NCBI GenBank assembly: GCA_025210335.1
Contig: JAOARY010000053.1
Coordinates: 45,663-109,662 of the forward strand
Length of the DNA stretch: 64,000 nt
Reading direction: 5' to 3'
Origin: Peptostreptococcaceae bacterium
Lineage (GTDB): Bacteria; Bacillota; Clostridia; Peptostreptococcales; Peptostreptococcaceae
This document shows, piece after piece, positions 45,787 to 54,978 of the stretch. A program made the position numbers and the translations under genes. The stretch's first letter is position 1; every line of letters begins with the position of its first letter. Below the pieces are notes generated by a model. It saw nothing but the letters and a program-made list of their open reading frames with translations. It was not told the origin of the DNA and made no database searches.

Positions 45787-46008
45787 TTATTTTTTAAACA
45801 TTATTATATCTAACATCTCACAAATTCTTTCATATTCATATGTCTTAGTCTCTTCTAATTCCTCTAATAAATCACATATAAATACTCCTTGCCAATACAT
45901 TTTGTTTAAATCTTCATCATCTTTAATATCTTTGTGTTCATTTACATTTTCATAAGAAGAAATAAATTCCTTTACAAGTTTAAATACTTTTTCTCTAGTC
46001 TCAATCAT
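45787..46008 (-). CDS. Small acidic conserved-looking protein, function unknown
   Basis: Not recognised. 73 residues, helical and acidic ('HKDIKDDEDLNKMYWQGV', 'LLEELEETKTYEYERICEML'). AAGAGGTG lies upstream of the ATG. It follows the zinc-ribbon gene after 20 bases and shares its transcript, ending at the terminator at 45717-45740. Confidence 0.55.
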   Translation of the reverse strand: MIETREKVFKLVKEFISSYENVNEHKDIKDDEDLNKMYWQGVFICDLLEELEETKTYEYERICEMLDIIMFKK

Positions 46009-46028
46009 TTTATCACCTCTTATAAACT

Positions 46029-46211
46029 TTAATCTTCCATAGAATACTCATGATCTTCTTCTTTTAATTTTTCTTGTTCACAAGAAATCAAATCCTTATA
46101 TTCTAGTTTCACATTAAAAATATCACATTCATCATTTTTACAAATACCATATCCACCTTCACCCATCAACATTATTTCTTCTTTGCATGAAGGACATAAT
46201 TTTTTTTTCAT
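46029..46211 (-). CDS. Small zinc-ribbon protein
   Basis: 60 residues starting MKKKLCPSCKEE. Two Cys pairs, CPSC and CKNDEC, fit a zinc ribbon. An upstream in-frame ATG at 46226 overlaps the ribosome site GGAGGTGG, so 46211 is the start. Divergent from the 91-residue gene at 46308; both promoters share a TTGGGTAT box (46235-46292). Function unknown. Confidence 0.65.
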   Translation of the reverse strand: MKKKLCPSCKEEIMLMGEGGYGICKNDECDIFNVKLEYKDLISCEQEKLKEEDHEYSMED

Positions 46212-46307
46212 AAAATCCACCTCCATTATATTTTATTGATACCCAAAAATAAAAAAAATATATATGATTTTTGATATTGGGTATTAATACGCAAAGGATG
46301 TGATTTT

Positions 46308-46583
46308 ATGGATAAAAAACTATTTAAAGATTTTTTAGATTTTATTAAAGCAAGTTTAGATTTTAAAGAAAAATCTGATTCATTTTTGAAAAAAGAAGCA
46401 ATTGATGAGATGGATAATTTCATACTTATTTGTTTTTCTGACTTACTTGGAATCCCAAATCCAATAGAATATTATTCTTTAGAACTTCTTCCTTATATAG
46501 CTTCTGATTTAGAAGGTTTTGAAATAAGAATACTTAATAGAAAGAGTGTAATTGGAGATAGATGGGGTGATTTTTGTTGCTAA
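46308..46583 (+). CDS. Small protein ending in Cys-Cys, adjacent to ArsA-like ATPase
   Basis: 91 residues, helical N-terminus ('DFLDFIKASLDFKEKSDSF'), then 'PIEYYSLELLPYIASDL', ending 'GDRWGDFCC' directly before the stop. The terminal Cys-Cys resembles small proteins that databases call cory-CC-star, but I cannot confirm membership. It is read toward the ArsA-like ATPase gene 85 bases further on, with a plausible shared transcript. The C-terminal thiols might bind metal or be the site handled by the ATPase; that is speculation. AAAGGATG upstream supports the ATG. Confidence 0.6.
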   Translation: MDKKLFKDFLDFIKASLDFKEKSDSFLKKEAIDEMDNFILICFSDLLGIPNPIEYYSLELLPYIASDLEGFEIRILNRKSVIGDRWGDFCC

Positions 46584-46667
46584 AGTCATCGATATATAAT
46601 GATTTACAATATTTTTAATGCAGTTAAAATTATTGTAAAACTATAATTATTCAAAGGGGGATTATCT

Positions 46668-47585
46668 GTGAAAAAAATTCTATTCTTCGGTGGTAAAGGT
46701 GGTGTTGGAAAAACAACATCATCTTGTTCTTGTGCTTATTATTTTTCTAATAATAATTTAAAAACACTTTTAATATCAACCGATCCAGCACATTCCGTTG
46801 GTGATTTATTGAATGTTAAATTAGATTCTTCTATAAAAAAAATCAAAGAAAATCTATATGGTTTAGAAATTGATCCTCAAACAGAAAGAGATAAATATAT
46901 AAATCGTATAAAGTCAAATATCTCAAAAACAATAAGTCCTGTTATATTAAAAGAAATACAAAGGCAATTAGATGCCGCTTCTATATCTCCTGGTTCTGAA
47001 GAATCTGCAATATTTGATAAATTAATAGAAATTATAATAGAAGAATCAAATAATTTTGATAGAATAGTATTTGATACTGCTCCAACAGGTCATACACTAA
47101 GGTTGATGTCTTTACCTGAGCTTTTGGAATCTTGGCTAGAAACACTTATAAAAAAACGTAAAAAAGCTTTAAAACTCAATAATATGGCTAGTAATTTAGA
47201 AAAAAAAGATATTGATGATCCAATAATAAATATCTTACAAAAAAGAAAAGATAAACTTATAAAAGCTCGAACTATATTAATAGATAATAACTTGGCTTCT
47301 TTTGTATTCGTATTAAATCCAGAAAAATTACCTATATTAGAAACAAAAAAATCAATAGAAATTATGAAAAAATATAATATGAATATTGAAAATATAGTAA
47401 TAAACAAAATACTTCCAAAGGATTCAAATAGTGATTTTTTAAATAAAAGAAGAGAAATTCAAGATAAATATTTAGATGAAATAGAAGTTACCTTTAAAAA
47501 TATCAATTTAATAAAAATACCTTTACTTGATAGAGATATAGATTCTGAATATATCAAAGAAATATCTAATTATTTTTCGTTTTAA
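46668..47585 (+). CDS. ArsA/Get3-like ATPase
   Basis: A 305-residue deviant Walker P-loop ATPase: 'FFGGKGGVGKTTSSC' at the N-terminus, switch regions 'LISTDPAHSVGDLL' and 'VFDTAPTGHTLRLMSLPE', the hallmark of ArsA and Get3. A single ATPase unit (not the fused double ArsA), so it should act as a dimer. No ars genes lie nearby, so arsenite export is unlikely; handling of a client protein or metal is more plausible. GTG start, AGGGGG seven bases upstream. Confidence 0.85.
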   Translation: MKKILFFGGKGGVGKTTSSCSCAYYFSNNNLKTLLISTDPAHSVGDLLNVKLDSSIKKIKENLYGLEIDPQTERDKYINRIKSNISKTISPVILKEIQRQLDAASISPGSEESAIFDKLIEIIIEESNNFDRIVFDTAPTGHTLRLMSLPELLESWLETLIKKRKKALKLNNMASNLEKKDIDDPIINILQKRKDKLIKARTILIDNNLASFVFVLNPEKLPILETKKSIEIMKKYNMNIENIVINKILPKDSNSDFLNKRREIQDKYLDEIEVTFKNINLIKIPLLDRDIDSEYIKEISNYFSF

Positions 47586-47664
47586 TTATAAACCTTGTAT
47601 GCTATAATATGTGCTATAATGATTAGAGATTTTTATATCATTCTACTATGAAAGGAAGATTAAA

Positions 47665-48414
47665 ATGTCAAAAGATTTAGATATCAAAATTGAAAAAGTT
47701 GTTACATGGTTACAAGAAAAAGTAAAGGAATCTCATACTAATGGATTGGTAGTTGGAATATCTGGTGGAATTGATTCAGCTTTAGTTTCATTTCTTATAA
47801 AAAAAGCATTTCCAAATAACTCATTAGGTGTTATTTTACCAATAAACAGCAATCCAGATGATGAAAAAGATGCATTAGAAGTTGCAAAAAAATGCGATAT
47901 TAAAAATATAACATTAGACTTATCTGATATAAAAATGAATCTATTAGATACAGTAACAAAAGAGTTAAATAGTTCATCACTATTTAATCAAGATAATTTA
48001 AAGCTTACAGATGCTAACTTAAGAGCAAGACTTAGAATGTCTACAATATATAGCGTTGCAAATAATTTGAATTATTTAGTAGTTGGTACAGATAATAAAG
48101 CTGAAGTTCATACTGGTTATTTTACTAAATATGGTGATGGTGGTGTTGATATACTTCCAATTGCTAATCTTTCAAAAAGAGAAGTTTATGAATGGTCTGA
48201 GTATCTTGGAGTTCCTAGTAGCGTCTTAGAAAGACAACCAAGTGCTGGTCTTTGGGAAGGTCAAACAGATGAAAATGAAATGGGCACTACATACAATATG
48301 ATTGATGATTATTTAAATGGTAAAGAAATTCCTAAAAAAGATAAAGATATTATAGATAATCTTCATAAAAGATCTATGCACAAAAGAAAAATGCCGGATG
48401 CTTGCGAAATTTAA
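47665..48414 (+). CDS. nadE: NH3-dependent NAD+ synthetase
   Basis: A 249-residue synthetase lacking the glutaminase domain, so it uses ammonia. P-loop 'GLVVGISGGIDSALVSFL' (SGGxDS), 'LRARLRMSTIYSVANN' and 'VGTDNKAEVHTGYFTKYGDG' are family motifs; C-terminal 'KRKMPDACEI'. It amidates deamido-NAD in the last step of NAD synthesis. AAAGGAAG lies before the ATG. Ammonia from glycine reductase and other fermentations would be available. Confidence 0.94.
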   Translation: MSKDLDIKIEKVVTWLQEKVKESHTNGLVVGISGGIDSALVSFLIKKAFPNNSLGVILPINSNPDDEKDALEVAKKCDIKNITLDLSDIKMNLLDTVTKELNSSSLFNQDNLKLTDANLRARLRMSTIYSVANNLNYLVVGTDNKAEVHTGYFTKYGDGGVDILPIANLSKREVYEWSEYLGVPSSVLERQPSAGLWEGQTDENEMGTTYNMIDDYLNGKEIPKKDKDIIDNLHKRSMHKRKMPDACEI

Positions 48415-48427
48415 TAAAAAACAAATA

Positions 48428-48470
48428 AAAAAATATATCAAAATAATTAAATTATTTTGATATATTTTTT
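48428..48470. terminator. Bidirectional terminator between nadE and the EcsC-family gene
   Basis: AAATATATCAAAATAATT pairs perfectly with its complement across one central base, with A-run left and T-run right. It overlaps the end of the leftward reading frame. Confidence 0.88.
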
Positions 48471-49232
48471 ATATTCATTATAATAAACATCATTTATAAA
48501 TCGTTTTTTATAAATCAAATCTGCAATTGTTCCAATATCCTTTATTGTCTTTAAATTATAAACGCCTCCAACTAAAGAACCTGCAACTGGTATACTTTGA
48601 ATACTTCTTGCCACAAATATACTATTTGCTATTAGTTTTGCACAAGAAAAGACTTCTTCTTTCAAATCAAATTTCTTAATATAATCCCTATTTTCTAGGA
48701 TATAAAATATTTCATTTAAAATTTTAATATCTTTGATAAAATAAAACTGCAAAAATTTAATTTTGATATATTTTTCAAACTCATCATCATAAGAAAATCC
48801 ATAAGAATTTTTGATTTGTAAAATCAAATCATTTATGATTTTTAAAAATACAGGAATATCAGCAATCACAGTAGTTATCCCCATAAATCCAACAAAAATT
48901 CCTTCACATGTACAAATTAGATTTTTAGAATTTCTAAGTTTTTTAGAATCATTTGTAATATTTTTATATTTTATCAAAGAAAAATTTTTATCAACTTCAT
49001 AACTTTTATATCTTCTTTTGATTTCTTCTAATTTAATTTCATTTATCTTAAATTTTTCTTCTATAAATATACTATAAAAAGAGCTTGCAAAAACATTAGT
49101 AAATTCCTCTATAATTTTATTATCTTTGATTTTAATTTTATTCTTAAAAAAACTCTTATCTTTTTTTAATTTGGAATACTTATATAGAGCTTTTTCAATT
49201 TTTAAATTTTCATCAATTATAAATTCTTTCAA
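48447..49232 (-). CDS. EcsC family protein
   Basis: A 261-residue protein. 'CTCEGIFVGFMGITTVIADI' (helix) followed by 'IKNSYGFSYDDEFEKYIKIK' and 'VARSIQSIPVAGSLVGGVYN' is the EcsC family pattern. EcsC of Bacillus is encoded beside an ABC transporter; here it stands alone and its function is unknown. Two hydrophobic stretches suggest membrane association. Stop codon lies in the terminator hairpin shared with nadE. Confidence 0.75.
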   Translation of the reverse strand: MKEFIIDENLKIEKALYKYSKLKKDKSFFKNKIKIKDNKIIEEFTNVFASSFYSIFIEEKFKINEIKLEEIKRRYKSYEVDKNFSLIKYKNITNDSKKLRNSKNLICTCEGIFVGFMGITTVIADIPVFLKIINDLILQIKNSYGFSYDDEFEKYIKIKFLQFYFIKDIKILNEIFYILENRDYIKKFDLKEEVFSCAKLIANSIFVARSIQSIPVAGSLVGGVYNLKTIKDIGTIADLIYKKRFINDVYYNEYKKYIKII

Positions 49233-49317
49233 TCTAACACCTCTTTAAAAACATAGTTTTATATAATAAATATATTATAAACTATAATTATTAAAATAGG
49301 ATTAGAATTTAGTCTAT

Positions 49318-49521
49318 TTATAAATTTACTATGCCTTTATGTTTATTATTTATTACATAATAACATCTGCCTTCTTCTGGTTTTAAGTACATATTTAGTT
49401 TTTTGATATCTTTAATCAAATAACCTTTATCTTCTCTCCAAATCCTTTTTATTTCTTTTTCTACTTCAATTAAATTGGTTTCGTTTGAATCAAATTGTAA
49501 AAAAGCATTAACTTTAGACAT
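49318..49521 (-). CDS. Small DUF6465-like protein
   Basis: 67 residues starting MSKVNAFLQF; the start is set by AAGGAG at proper spacing, an earlier ATG at 49539 lies before that site. 'WREDKGYLIKDIKKLNMYLK' and 'EGRCYYVINNKHKGIVNL' match the pattern of short Clostridia proteins of the DUF6465 type. Function unknown. A TTGGGTATA box lies about 60 bases upstream. Confidence 0.6.
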   Translation of the reverse strand: MSKVNAFLQFDSNETNLIEVEKEIKRIWREDKGYLIKDIKKLNMYLKPEEGRCYYVINNKHKGIVNL

Positions 49522-49646
49522 TTTAACCACTCCTTGCATATATTAAATATATTTATAATCCTTATATTATCAATATATCTATATACCCAATAAAAAAATC
49601 TCTATTCAAGATGGTAAAGTAAATTAAACAATAAAAATATTAACAA

Positions 49647-49682
49647 AAAGGTAGTGTAAAAATTAATTTTTACACTACCTTT
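49647..49682 (-). terminator. Terminator of the M18 aminopeptidase gene
   Basis: Perfect 36-bp palindrome beginning AAAGGTAGTGTAAAAATT, with TTTTTG after it when read leftward. A near copy occurs at 53558-53593. Confidence 0.88.
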
Positions 49683-49706
49683 AAATTTTAATTATTATTT
49701 ATTATA

Positions 49707-51104
49707 TTAATTATTTAAAAATGCTTTATATCCTCTATAAGCCATAAAACAATCTACCTTACTAACAAGTTCTAAAGGAGCATGCATACTCATAACTCCA
49801 ACTCCACAGTCGATTACTTCTGCACCATAGTTAGCTAAGATGTATGCGATTGTTCCACCGCCACCTTGGTCAACCTTTCCAAGTTCACCAGTTTGCCATA
49901 CTATGTTATTTTCATTAAATACATTCTTAACATGACTTACAAATTCAGCATTTGCATCATTACAGCCACCTTTTCCTCTAGCACCTGTATATTTAGTAAG
50001 AACAATACCTTTTGATAAATAAGCACAGTTTCTCTTATCAACAACATCTGGATAGTTTGGATCCATAATTGCTGTAACATCAGCAGATAGAACTTTAGAA
50101 TTAGCTAATGATCTTCTTAATTTTAAATCATTATAATCTCCTTCTAGGTTTATAAGTTCAGCTACACAATTTTCAAAGAATCTCGATTGCATTCCTGTAT
50201 TACCCATAGAACCAACCTCTTCTTTATCCATAAAAAGACCAACTTGAGTATATTCACTAGATTCATTTTCTAATATCGCTTTAAGTCCTGCAAAAGAACA
50301 AACTCTATCATCATGACCATAAGCACTAATCATAGATCTATCAAAACCTACGTCTCTTGCTTTAGATGCTGGAACTATTTCGATTTCTGCACTTACAAAA
50401 TCTTCTTCTTCAATTCCATACATTTCATTTAATATTTTTAATACATTTAATTTTACTTTTTCTTTTTCATCTTTGTACTCTTCACCTTTAATTGGCATAT
50501 TTCCTATTAAAAGATTTAACCCTTCTCCAGTTATTCCTTCTGATAATTTTTTAGCCATTTGGTCTTTTGAAAGATGTATTAATAAATCACTTATATAGAA
50601 TATTGGATCTTCATCTTTTTCTCCTATACAAATTTCAACTTTTTCACCATTTTTCTTGTATAAAACTCCATGCATACTAAGAGGTAAAGCAGTCCATTGG
50701 TACTTCTTAATTCCCCCATAGTAATGAGTTTTTAATAAAGCTTGATCGCTATCTTCGTAAACAGGAACAGGTTTTAAATCTATTCTAGGAGAATCTATAT
50801 GTCCTCCAACAACTCTCATACCTTCTTGTAATTCTTTATTTCCCATCAAAAATAATGCAACACTTTTATCTTTATTATTTGCATATATTTTTGCCCCAGA
50901 TTCTATTTTATTATTCTTAATAGCTTCCTCAAGAGATATGTATCCATATTTCTTTGCTTCGTCTATTATGTATTTTACACATTCTCTTTCTGTTTTTCCG
51001 TAATCTAAGAATTTTTTGTATTCGTTAGAATAGTCCATAACTTCTTTTACTTCATGCTCACTTAGAGATTCCCATGCATTTTTAAATTCTTTTTTTAAGT
51101 CCAA
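49707..51104 (-). CDS. M18 family aminopeptidase
   Basis: A 465-residue zinc aminopeptidase. Metal ligands lie in 'VVGGHIDSPRIDLKP' (His, Asp), 'GLFMDKEEVGSMGNTG' (catalytic Glu pair), 'VLSADVTAI' and C-terminal 'VGVMSMHAPLELVSK'. It removes N-terminal (often acidic or neutral) residues from peptides, fitting peptide fermentation. The start is a TTG (MDLKKEFKN) eight bases after GGAG; a longer start would lie within that ribosome site. Confidence 0.92.
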   Translation of the reverse strand: MDLKKEFKNAWESLSEHEVKEVMDYSNEYKKFLDYGKTERECVKYIIDEAKKYGYISLEEAIKNNKIESGAKIYANNKDKSVALFLMGNKELQEGMRVVGGHIDSPRIDLKPVPVYEDSDQALLKTHYYGGIKKYQWTALPLSMHGVLYKKNGEKVEICIGEKDEDPIFYISDLLIHLSKDQMAKKLSEGITGEGLNLLIGNMPIKGEEYKDEKEKVKLNVLKILNEMYGIEEEDFVSAEIEIVPASKARDVGFDRSMISAYGHDDRVCSFAGLKAILENESSEYTQVGLFMDKEEVGSMGNTGMQSRFFENCVAELINLEGDYNDLKLRRSLANSKVLSADVTAIMDPNYPDVVDKRNCAYLSKGIVLTKYTGARGKGGCNDANAEFVSHVKNVFNENNIVWQTGELGKVDQGGGGTIAYILANYGAEVIDCGVGVMSMHAPLELVSKVDCFMAYRGYKAFLNN

Positions 51105-51311
51105 AATAAATTCTCCTTCCAATATTTATTTTTATATATAAAAAATATTATATGTATCATTATATCATAACAACGCTTTGTAATCTATAATTATAAAGAA
51201 AAATTAGAATTTTATAAATTTTTATATTAAAGAATTATTTAGTATAAATGTATTCTCTATCTTTATTTTCTTTACTTCACAATTAAGCTTTAATAAAAAT
51301 ACACAAAATAA

Positions 51312-51353
51312 AAGATAATATGAAAATTAGTATATAAATTTTCACATTATCTT
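51312..51353 (-). terminator. Probable terminator of transketolase gene
   Basis: AAGATAATATGAAAATT and AATTTTCACATTATCTT, 16 of 17 paired, loop of eight, with a T-rich tail leftward; about 150 bases after the stop. Confidence 0.65.
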
Positions 51354-51445
51354 ATCCAATATTTTTGATTATAAATTCAATGGAGTATAATACCTTCCTC
51401 TACTTTTTCCATGAGCTTCAATAATTTATTTCTGCTATAAAAAAT

Positions 51446-51488
51446 CGCTCATTATCCGCTCATTATTCGCTCATATTCGCTCTTATAC
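51446..51488. repeat. Short tandem repeat CGCTCATTATN
   Basis: Four copies of an 11-base (last two 10-base) unit beginning CGCTC at 51446, 51457, 51468 and 51478, between the tkt stop and its terminator. Otherwise the gap 51105-51506 shows nothing. Confidence 0.7.
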
Positions 51489-51506
51489 TATCTTCAAAAA
51501 ACATTT

Positions 51507-53468
51507 TTATAAGCTTCTTAATATCTTATCTTTTATTGATTTTTTATCTAATTTAAAATCTTTAAATACATCTTCCATCTTACCTGATTTTCCAAACTCA
51601 TCAACACCAATAGATATATTAGAGTATCTTTCCCAACCAATAGTTCTACCTGCTTCTACTGATATTTTTAAAACATCATCCTTTAATATCTTATTTTTAT
51701 ATTTTTCATCCGTTTTTTCAAAAAGTTCAAAAGACAAGAAACTTACAACTCTTATAGAGTAACCTTCTTCTTCTAATTCATTTGCAATATCAATCAAAGT
51801 ACCTACTTCTGAGCCACTACCCATAAGTATAAGATCTAATTTTTCTTTGCCTTCCTTGACTACATAAGCACCTTTTAGACAATCCTTATTAGTTCCTTCA
51901 AAATTTTTAACATTTTGTCTTGTTAATATTATTGCACTAGGATTTTTGCAACTAGAAAAAGCATCTATATAAGAATATAATGTTTCCTTATAATTAGCAG
52001 GTCTATAAACAGTTAGATTTGGTATTAGTCTTAATGACATCAAATGTTCAACAGGTTGATGTGTCGGTCCATCTTCTCCAACAGCTATACTATCATGAGT
52101 AAATATATAAACAACTGGTATATTCATAAGTGCAGAAAGTCTTATCGATGGTCTTTGATAATCACTAAAAACCAAGAACGTTGAATTAAATATCTTAAAT
52201 CCACCATAAACATATATTCCATTACAAATAGCACCCATTGCATGCTCTCTTATACCAAAATAAATATTATCTCCACTTAGATTATCTTTTGAATAATCAC
52301 CATATTCTTTTAAATATGTTTTTGTAGATGCATTCAAATCAGCAGAACCACCTATTATATTTGGTATTAATTTTTTTAATTTATTTAAAACTATTCCACC
52401 CATATTTCTTGTAGAATCCTGCTCTTTATCATGTGTAAATAAATCGTCATCTATACCATCAATTTTAAATTGATGATTTAAATAACTTTCAAGTAAATTT
52501 GCATCTTCTTTAAATTCTTTTTTATAATTTAAGTACATTTGATCCCATTTTAACTTCTTTTCTATCTTTTCTTTTTTTGTTTCTTTTATAAAATCATATA
52601 CTTCATTCGGCACTTCAAATTCTTTATATTCCCAAGATAAATTCTTTCTTGTAAGTTCTACTTCATCCTTACCAAGAGGCGAACCATGAACTCCTGATGT
52701 ACCTTTTTTATTAGGTGAACCATAACCAATAATATTTTTTAATATTATCATACTTGGCTTATCACTACTTTTTTTGGCTTCTTCTATTTTATTTTTAATA
52801 TCATCTATATCATTTCCATCTTTAACTTCATATACATTCCAATTAAAGCTTTCAAAACGTTTTTTTACATCTTCACTAAAAGATTTACTAGTCGAACCAT
52901 CTATAGTTATCTTATTATCATCATAAAAGCATATTAATTTATTTAAATTCAAATGTCCAGCCAAAGACGCTGCTTCCGAAGATATTCCTTCCATCAAATC
53001 TCCATCACCAACCAAGCAATAAATATAATGATTTATAAGCTCATAATCTTTTTTATTAAATTTATTAGCTAATTTACTTTGTGCTATTGCCATTCCAACA
53101 GCATTAGCAATACCTTGTCCAAGAGGCCCTGTTGTAGTTTCTACACCTAATGTGTGTTTGTATTCTGGATGTCCTGGAGTTTTTGAATCTATTTGTCTAA
53201 AATTCTTTAAATCTTCCAAACTCACTCCATAGTCAAATAAATGAAGTAATGAATATAAAAGCATAGAACCATGTCCTGCTGATAAAACAAATCTATCTCT
53301 ATTTATCCAATTTGGTTCTTCTTTTTTATAATTTATAAAATCTTTAAATAATAAATATCCTATACTTGCACACCCCATAGGAAGTCCTGGATGACCTGAA
53401 TTTGCTTTTTGTACTGCATCTATTGATAAAAAACGTATTGCATTAATTGCTTTTTGATCCATATTCAT
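51507..53468 (-). CDS. tkt: Transketolase
   Basis: A 653-residue full-length thiamine-diphosphate enzyme. 'NSGHPGLPMGCASIGYLL' and 'GHGSMLLYSLLHLFDYG' near the N-terminus; the ThDP motif 'GDGDLMEGISSEAASLAGH'; 'FTHDSIAVGEDGPTHQPVEH' (shortened) in the pyrimidine domain. It transfers two-carbon units in the non-oxidative pentose phosphate pathway. GGAGG is seven bases before the ATG. Single gene, not the split form of many Clostridia. Confidence 0.95.
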   Translation of the reverse strand: MNMDQKAINAIRFLSIDAVQKANSGHPGLPMGCASIGYLLFKDFINYKKEEPNWINRDRFVLSAGHGSMLLYSLLHLFDYGVSLEDLKNFRQIDSKTPGHPEYKHTLGVETTTGPLGQGIANAVGMAIAQSKLANKFNKKDYELINHYIYCLVGDGDLMEGISSEAASLAGHLNLNKLICFYDDNKITIDGSTSKSFSEDVKKRFESFNWNVYEVKDGNDIDDIKNKIEEAKKSSDKPSMIILKNIIGYGSPNKKGTSGVHGSPLGKDEVELTRKNLSWEYKEFEVPNEVYDFIKETKKEKIEKKLKWDQMYLNYKKEFKEDANLLESYLNHQFKIDGIDDDLFTHDKEQDSTRNMGGIVLNKLKKLIPNIIGGSADLNASTKTYLKEYGDYSKDNLSGDNIYFGIREHAMGAICNGIYVYGGFKIFNSTFLVFSDYQRPSIRLSALMNIPVVYIFTHDSIAVGEDGPTHQPVEHLMSLRLIPNLTVYRPANYKETLYSYIDAFSSCKNPSAIILTRQNVKNFEGTNKDCLKGAYVVKEGKEKLDLILMGSGSEVGTLIDIANELEEEGYSIRVVSFLSFELFEKTDEKYKNKILKDDVLKISVEAGRTIGWERYSNISIGVDEFGKSGKMEDVFKDFKLDKKSIKDKILRSL

Positions 53469-53557
53469 AAAAAAATCCTCCCCTTGTGATTAATTTAATA
53501 TTTTATTTACTCATAACTAAATTTTACCCAAATAATAAAAAAATAACTGATAAAAAT

Positions 53558-53593
53558 AAAGGTAGTATAAAAATGTTTTTTTATACTACCTTT
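53558..53593 (-). terminator. Terminator-like hairpin, near copy of 49647-49682
   Basis: AAAGGTAGTATAAAAA and TTTTTATACTACCTTT, 16 pairs, four-base loop; T-rich leftward. About 100 bases after the antiporter stop. Confidence 0.75.
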
Positions 53594-53689
53594 AACGATT
53601 ATATTATTTTCTTGCTAAAAATCTTAGCCAACACCATTTGACAAAGAACCAAAATTTTAGTCAATATTATTTAACAAAAATCTTTTATA

Positions 53690-54874
53690 TTAAGCTTCTT
53701 TTTCTAAATAATTATATCCCATGTATTTAATTAATATAGCTCCAATTGGTGCAGTTATTACTATTGATAAAACAGCAAGTGCAAGGATTAAATCTCCACC
53801 TTCTACACCAAATGAAAGTGGTATTGCTCCAATAGCGGCCTGTACAGTTGCTTTTGGCCAATAAGACACTATACAAAATATTTTTTCTTTTTGATTTAAA
53901 TTTGTATTAAATATAGATATTATAACACCTATACTTCTCGATATTAAACCTAATAAAATAATTATTATACCAAATTTTCCAGCCTCTAATGCAATACTTA
54001 CATCTACTTGTGCTCCAACTAGAACAAATAATAAAATTTCTGCAAATATCCAAATTTTATTAAATTTATTTGCAAGTCTTTTAGCAAGTACTTCTTTTTT
54101 TTCTAATATGATAAATCCAATTGTCATAACTCCTAAAAGAGCTGCTATTTCAATTTTATGCTTAAAAAATTGTTCGATTGATGTTAAAAAAATTGCAAAA
54201 CTAAGAATAATTAAAACCTTTTTAGTATCTCTAATATGATATTTATTAAATATCTTAATCATTAAAAATCCTACAATTACACCCATTCCAATTCCTAATA
54301 GTATTGATACTGGGATTGATAATAGTTTTATTCCTATATTTATATTAGAGCCACTATATAAGCCTAAAAAAGTACTAAAAATAGTTATTGCAACAACATC
54401 ATCAATTGAAGCCCCTGCTAATATAAGTGTTGGTATATTTTTTTTGGTACCTATTTTATTATTTGAAAATTCAAGCATCAAAGGTACAACAACAGCAGGT
54501 GAAACTGCTGCAATAATAAATCCTAATATTGATCCTTGTATGAAAGTAAAACCAAAGAATTTCATAGCAAAATAAGCTATTGTAAAACCTTCTAATAGTC
54601 CTGGTATAAAACTCATTTTTATTGCAGTAAAACCAACTTCATTTAGTTTTTCTTTACTTATTCCAAGCCCTGCTCTAAGCAAAATAACTATAAGTGCTAA
54701 TTTTCTAAGTTCAGCTGAAACATACATTAATTTTTCATCAATTAAATTAAACATATTAGGACCAATCAAAACACCTAATATAAGCATTCCAAGTAATCCT
54801 GGTAATTTCATCTTTGAAAAAATATAGTTTAAAAAAAGCCCTCCAATTAAAATCAAACCTAAACTAGTAACCAT
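53690..54874 (-). CDS. Cation/proton antiporter under fluoride riboswitch control
   Basis: A 394-residue membrane protein with about 11-13 helices, CPA1/NhaP-like ('LPGLLGMLILGVLIGPNMF', 'ILAGASIDDVVAITIFSTF', 'AALLGVMTIGFIILEKKE'). The paired Asp in 'ASIDDVVA' are the ion-binding residues of this superfamily. The gene lies directly behind a fluoride riboswitch, which in other bacteria controls fluoride exporters and Na+/H+ or CPA antiporters, so it probably helps cells survive fluoride. AGGAGG precedes the ATG. Confidence 0.88.
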   Translation of the reverse strand: MVTSLGLILIGGLFLNYIFSKMKLPGLLGMLILGVLIGPNMFNLIDEKLMYVSAELRKLALIVILLRAGLGISKEKLNEVGFTAIKMSFIPGLLEGFTIAYFAMKFFGFTFIQGSILGFIIAAVSPAVVVPLMLEFSNNKIGTKKNIPTLILAGASIDDVVAITIFSTFLGLYSGSNINIGIKLLSIPVSILLGIGMGVIVGFLMIKIFNKYHIRDTKKVLIILSFAIFLTSIEQFFKHKIEIAALLGVMTIGFIILEKKEVLAKRLANKFNKIWIFAEILLFVLVGAQVDVSIALEAGKFGIIIILLGLISRSIGVIISIFNTNLNQKEKIFCIVSYWPKATVQAAIGAIPLSFGVEGGDLILALAVLSIVITAPIGAILIKYMGYNYLEKEA

Positions 54875-54902
54875 AGTAACCTCCTAAATTTTGCATAAAA
54901 AA

Positions 54903-54975
54903 ACTCCTACAAACATTTTATTGTTTGTAGGAGTCATTAGCTTTACGCGATTAAAGGTGAACTCCATCACCTGTA
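54903..54975 (-). promoter_or_regulatory. Fluoride riboswitch (crcB motif) with terminator
   Basis: Read leftward: GGTGATGGAGTTCACC (54971-54956), a short GC stem, then TAATGACTCCTAC, the conserved fluoride-aptamer core. The expression platform is the stem ACTCCTACAAACA/TGTTTGTAGGAGT (54934-54903) followed by seven T's; its 5' arm includes the aptamer's ACTCCTAC, so fluoride binding would block terminator formation and switch the antiporter gene on. Confidence 0.9.
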
Positions 54976-54978
54976 ATT

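Noticed and set aside
46235..46292. SigB promoters based on GGGTAT -10 elements
   Set aside because: No GTTTAA-like -35 at the proper distance, and SigB is not expected in this lineage; reported only as a shared box.
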